A stretch of 64,000 nt of DNA from assembly GCF_004138335.1 (NCBI RefSeq), contig NZ_RYFW01000001.1:1240001-1304000 (forward strand), in the 5' to 3' direction. Origin of the DNA: Peristeroidobacter agariperforans (lineage in GTDB: Bacteria; Pseudomonadota; Gammaproteobacteria; Steroidobacterales; Steroidobacteraceae). The notes below the pieces were generated by a model that ran no database searches, had not been told where the DNA came from, and worked only from the letters and a program-made list of their open reading frames with translations. Both the position numbers and the translations under genes were made by a program. This document shows positions 61,249 to 64,000 of the stretch, piece by piece (position 1 is the first letter of the stretch; each line of letters opens with the position of its first letter).

Positions 61249-61548
61249 ATGACCGAGACGCATTCCACCCGTAACGAGCCACCGCGTTCAGAAGAATTTC
61301 AGTTCAGCGGCGATACGCTGCTCACCAAGGTCAAGGAGATCATCCGCGCCGGCAACGTCCGTCGCGTGATCATCAAGAACGAGGAGGGCCGCGTATTGAT
61401 CGATATTCCTTTGACGCTGGGCGTCGTGGGCACTCTGCTCGCGCCGCAGCTCGCTGCTATCGGCGCGATCGCCGCGCTGGTGCTGAAGGGCTCCATCGTC
61501 ATCGAGAAGGAAGCCGAGACTCCTTCGACGGTGACGCCGTCGCTGTGA
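61249..61548 (+). CDS. DUF4342 protein
   Basis: A 99-residue protein: an N-terminal helix containing FQFSGDTLLTKVKEIIRAGN, a strand pair RRVIIKNEEGRVLIDIPLTL and a hydrophobic segment VVGTLLAPQLAAIGAIAAL. This is the DUF4342 pattern, which in Firmicutes sits beside envelope-stress two-component systems. Here it follows a LytTR regulator by 21 bases with its own GGAGG, consistent with the same operon. Function unknown. Confidence 0.87.
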   Translation: MTETHSTRNEPPRSEEFQFSGDTLLTKVKEIIRAGNVRRVIIKNEEGRVLIDIPLTLGVVGTLLAPQLAAIGAIAALVLKGSIVIEKEAETPSTVTPSL

Positions 61549-61565
61549 GTCGTGGAGCGATGTAA

Positions 61566-62333
61566 GTGGCGAGGCGCATCGGCATCGTAGCGATTGTCGC
61601 CTTGCTGCTTGCGCCGCTGCAGATGACGTTCGCGTCGACGGACGGCGCGCTCGATGAGTATCTGAAGCACATCGCGGACAGCCTGCCCGAGAAGACCGCC
61701 GCGGCATTGAAACAGATCGACGGCACGCCCCGCCGGTTGTTGGCAGCGCGCTCTTATCTGCGAGCGGGCGACACTCTGGGTTCGCGCTGGAGCTGGACGA
61801 CGGATGAGATCCAAAAGCACGCGCGCTCGCCGGAATATCGCGCGCTGCTCGCCGAGACCGAAAAGGTTCGGGCACGTTTCCAGTCGCAGAATCCCGGTTA
61901 CACGTTGTACGCCAACACCGAGGCGCGCAGCCTCGAGTTGCAGATCGTTCGTTTCAACACGAATACCTCGGTCGGCAAAGTGGCCGCATCCCTGCACAAA
62001 CAAGCGCTCGCCGAGCTCAGCAAGCCCGCTTATGGCTCACCGGATCAAGCTGACGATGTCGAGCGTTTCAAGTCATTCCTGGCCCGCTGGCGGCCGCCGA
62101 CGGCTGCGCCGCTCGCTGCGCCGGGGATTTCTCGACACGGTCAGCTGCGGGCCATCGATTTTCAGATCATGAAGGACGGCGCGATCGTGGCGCCCACCGA
62201 GACGGCCACGGTCAAGAGCAATTGGGACGCGCAGGGGTGGACGAAGAAACTGCAGGCCGCGATCGCGGGCAGTAATTTCCGCGGCCCGCTGCAATCGCCT
62301 TACGAGCCGTGGCACTACGAGTACGATCCTTGA
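61566..62333 (+). CDS. Exported M15/VanY-like peptidase
   Basis: A 255-residue exported protein. Signal peptide ARRIGIVAIVALLLAPLQMTFA. The C-terminal half (about 135-255) resembles D-Ala-D-Ala carboxypeptidases of family M15: SRHGQLRAIDF supplies the zinc His and Asp (usual SxHxxGxAxD; the Gly is Leu here) and PYEPWHYEYD supplies the second His site (EPWHxEY). The N-terminal part is helical. It starts with GTG behind GGAG. Placement after an envelope-stress operon fits a peptidoglycan role (inference). Confidence 0.72.
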   Translation: MARRIGIVAIVALLLAPLQMTFASTDGALDEYLKHIADSLPEKTAAALKQIDGTPRRLLAARSYLRAGDTLGSRWSWTTDEIQKHARSPEYRALLAETEKVRARFQSQNPGYTLYANTEARSLELQIVRFNTNTSVGKVAASLHKQALAELSKPAYGSPDQADDVERFKSFLARWRPPTAAPLAAPGISRHGQLRAIDFQIMKDGAIVAPTETATVKSNWDAQGWTKKLQAAIAGSNFRGPLQSPYEPWHYEYDP

Positions 62334-62341
62334 GGCTGCTT

Positions 62342-62884
62342 ATGAAGACCGCCGTTTTATCTTCTGGTTTGTTGCTGGGTGCGACGCTGCTCGCTGGCTG
62401 CACGGCCACGGCTCCGTCGAAAGTGCGAGTCGATATGGCGGAGACCGGCCTGCCGAATTGCCAATCTTTTGAATGGCTGCCGACGCAGCAACAGCCCGCG
62501 TCGCTTACCGAGCAGCGAGTGAAGAGCGAGGTGATGTCGCAGCTCAAACAAAAGGGCTATACCCAGGCTGCCGAGAAAGGCGACTGCCGCGTCACTTATG
62601 CGCTCGACATCTACGAGCGGCCGGCAAACAAGCCCGGCGTTGGCGTGGGTGTCGGCGGCGGTTCCGGAGGCGTGGGTGGAGGCATCGGTGTCACGCTGCC
62701 GATCGGCAAGCGCGCCGAACAAGCGGGCACCTTCACCATCGACATCGTGGACACGGCGAAGAACGCGCAAGTGTGGAGCGGCTCGCTCGATGCTTCATTC
62801 CTCAAGCCCGAGCCGAACGAAGATGAGACGCGCGAGATCGTCGCGAGGATTCTGGAGAAGTATCCGGATCGAGAGCCGAAGTAA
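62342..62884 (+). CDS. DUF4136-like lipoprotein
   Basis: A 180-residue lipoprotein. MKTAVLSSGLLLGATLLAGC carries lipobox LLAGC. The mature part has VRVDMAETGLPNCQSFEWLP, EQRVKSEVMSQLKQKGYTQA, VTYALDIYERPAN, a Gly-rich loop (GVGVGVGGGSGGVGGGIGVT) and VDTAKNAQVWSGSLDASFLK, the pattern of DUF4136 (PF13590). No known function; likely outer-membrane or periplasmic. It begins eight bases after the peptidase stop. Confidence 0.85.
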   Translation: MKTAVLSSGLLLGATLLAGCTATAPSKVRVDMAETGLPNCQSFEWLPTQQQPASLTEQRVKSEVMSQLKQKGYTQAAEKGDCRVTYALDIYERPANKPGVGVGVGGGSGGVGGGIGVTLPIGKRAEQAGTFTIDIVDTAKNAQVWSGSLDASFLKPEPNEDETREIVARILEKYPDREPK

Positions 62885-62902
62885 CTTCGGCGCTCGCCAT
62901 CG

Positions 62903-63292
62903 TCAGAGGCTCGGCGTGCGTGCCGAAGCGTGCGTCTTCTCGTAGAGCTCCTGACATTCCACGTCGCGCTCGGCGGTCGGCTCGGCCTGCAGGCGCTTGA
63001 TCGGAATCTCTCTTCCGCAGTCCACGCAAGTGCCATAGGTGCCGGCGTTGATCCGCTGCAATGCCGAGTCGATCATCCGCAGCTCGTCCACGTCCCGCTC
63101 GATTTCCGTCAGATTGGTATCCACGACCAGTGTCGCGAACGAATCATCCTCGGCATCCCGAGCACGCTCGGCGACGTTCCCAGGGCTCTCTTCGAGCGAC
63201 CTCGCCCGCGTCCGCTGCACTTCATCGCGCAGCTGTTCCGCCCGGTCTCGCAAGCGAGTCTTGAGCTCCAGGGCCTGCCCTTGATCGATCAT
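62903..63292 (-). CDS. TraR/DksA-family zinc-finger-like protein
   Basis: A 129-residue DksA-like protein. A helical coiled-coil part (LELKTRLRDRAEQLRDEVQR, NLTEIERDVDELRMIDSAL, with two acidic residues near the tip) is followed by the finger GTYGTCVDCGREIPIKRLQA and RDVECQELYE. The usual four-Cys pattern CxxCG ... RCxxCQ is reduced to three, since RDVECQ has Asp at the third position. It may bind the RNA polymerase secondary channel like DksA homologues. Start at ATG 63292 is supported by AGGTGA; a GTG two codons upstream is possible. Confidence 0.88.
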   Translation of the reverse strand: MIDQGQALELKTRLRDRAEQLRDEVQRTRARSLEESPGNVAERARDAEDDSFATLVVDTNLTEIERDVDELRMIDSALQRINAGTYGTCVDCGREIPIKRLQAEPTAERDVECQELYEKTHASARTPSL

Positions 63293-63350
63293 GTGCACTC
63301 ACCTCAAAGCCTCGACTGGTACGTAACCCGCCGCCGAGCGACGGGTTCCT

Positions 63351-63382
63351 GAGCGAGGCAATGAAGGGGCATTGCCTCGCTC
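63351..63382. terminator. Strong hairpin between rsgA and the DksA-like gene
   Basis: A perfect 13-base stem GAGCGAGGCAATG / CATTGCCTCGCTC with a 6-base loop, 25 bases past the rsgA stop. No T tract on the minus strand, so it may terminate poorly or stabilise the rsgA 3' end. Confidence 0.5.
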
Positions 63383-63407
63383 CGCTGTCGGTAATAGATG
63401 TGCAAAC

Positions 63408-64000
63408 TCAGCGTTTGTTTTTCTCCTTTACTTTCATAGCCGATGAGGCCATCCGGCCGAAACTGCGGTCGCGGGCACGGCGCTCGCGAGTGCTCATTTC
63501 GGCCAGCGCGGCCTCGCGCTGCAATTTGCGATAACTCGCCAGACGCCGAGGATCGAGTTGCCCGGCTGCGATGGCGGCGAGCACAGCGCAGCCCGCTTCC
63601 GATTCATGCTTGCAATCGCGGAATCGACACTGAGCGGCAAGCGTCTCGATGTTGTCGAACACCGTGCGCAGTCCGGCTTCGACCGCGCCGATCTTCAGCT
63701 CTCGCATGCCCGGCGTGTCGATGACCCACGCGCCGCCATGGAGCGCAAACATCTCTCTCGACGTCGTCGTGTGGCGACCTTTGCTGTCGTCCTCGCGAAT
63801 GCCGCCGGTCGCTTGCTGCGTGTTGCCGGTAAGCGTGTTGACCAGCGTAGATTTGCCAACGCCGGAGGAGCCGACGAATGCGACGGTCTGACCGGGTTGC
63901 AGCCATTGCTCGAGTGCTGCCGCCGTGGTGATGTCCATCGCGTTGACGGCGATCACTGCCGCCGTCGTTCCCAGTGCATTCGCCTCGTTGATGAACGATG
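63408..64000 (-). CDS. rsgA: Ribosome small-subunit-dependent GTPase RsgA (5' part beyond window)
   Basis: The C-terminal 197 codons of RsgA, a circularly permuted GTPase involved in 30S maturation. Visible: P-loop VAFVGSSGVGKSTLVNTLTG, RHTTTSREMFAL (switch), WVIDTPGMREL (G3), and the C-terminal zinc site CRFRDCKHESEAGC. The N-terminal OB domain and G4 motif lie outside. The frame is open to base 64000 (FINEANALGTTAAVIAVN upstream of the first internal Met). The basic C-terminal tail MKVKEKNKR is typical. Confidence 0.93.
   Translation of the reverse strand, partial: SFINEANALGTTAAVIAVNAMDITTAAALEQWLQPGQTVAFVGSSGVGKSTLVNTLTGNTQQATGGIREDDSKGRHTTTSREMFALHGGAWVIDTPGMRELKIGAVEAGLRTVFDNIETLAAQCRFRDCKHESEAGCAVLAAIAAGQLDPRRLASYRKLQREAALAEMSTRERRARDRSFGRMASSAMKVKEKNKR

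Overview
The window looks like chromosomal DNA of a GC-rich gammaproteobacterium. The markers are rdgC, tamAB, lptM, nudC, rsgA, an Mla-type phospholipid system and an ArgR-controlled arginine cluster of non-enterobacterial type. The mix fits the Xanthomonadales/Nevskiales/Steroidobacter neighbourhood, but that placement is inference from gene content. I see no rRNA, tRNA, CRISPR array, complete insertion sequence or prophage. Coding density is high and many genes are coupled by ATGA, GTGA or TAATG overlaps.

Layout. 1-2.7 kb: 3'-truncated polA, lptM and a MenI-like thioesterase. 2.7-11.1 kb: a same-strand arginine cluster argR-argG-(P-loop gene)-argC-argD-argF'-argB-argH behind an ArgR-type operator. 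Its carbamoyltransferase belongs to the N-acylornithine type. 11-21 kb: rarD, Nudix and alpha/beta hydrolases, tamA-tamB, a TANGO2/NRDE protein and nudC. 21-23.6 kb: a divergent pair whose products resemble FlhC and a tandem FlhD, then a HigBA-like toxin-antitoxin pair with a frameshifted toxin. 23.6-31.6 kb: dinB, small secreted proteins, a RibD-like reductase, fadE and mdh. 32-38.9 kb: otsA, an MscS channel, and an mlaE-mlaF-mlaD-lipoprotein operon carrying an inverted heptamer-repeat array. 38-43 kb: a nuclease, a phospholipase-D-like protein, and an ECF sigma/anti-sigma pair divergent from a secreted subtilase. 43.3-46.6 kb: a 51-codon peptide gene with a lasso-like leader, converging on a TonB-dependent receptor with two STN domains. 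47-53 kb: secreted proteins, ligD and an NADP-dependent oxidoreductase. 53-57 kb: an XRE-cupin regulator divergent from an SDR/QueA-like pair, then rdgC. 58-64 kb: a LiaF-like/LytS/LytTR operon, an M15-like peptidase, lipoproteins, a DksA-like protein and 5'-truncated rsgA.

How the genes work together. The arginine cluster encodes most of an acyl-intermediate pathway, but neither an acylglutamate synthase nor a deacylase is recognisable in it. A P-loop protein of unknown function sits between argG and argC. Several loci serve the envelope: tamAB for outer-membrane assembly, Mla for lipid transport, MscS and OtsA for osmotic stress, and the LiaF/LytS/LytTR set for probable envelope stress sensing. 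The most novel loci are the FlhC/tandem-FlhD-like pair, the P-loop gene with its carbamoyltransferase, and the orphan peptide gene.
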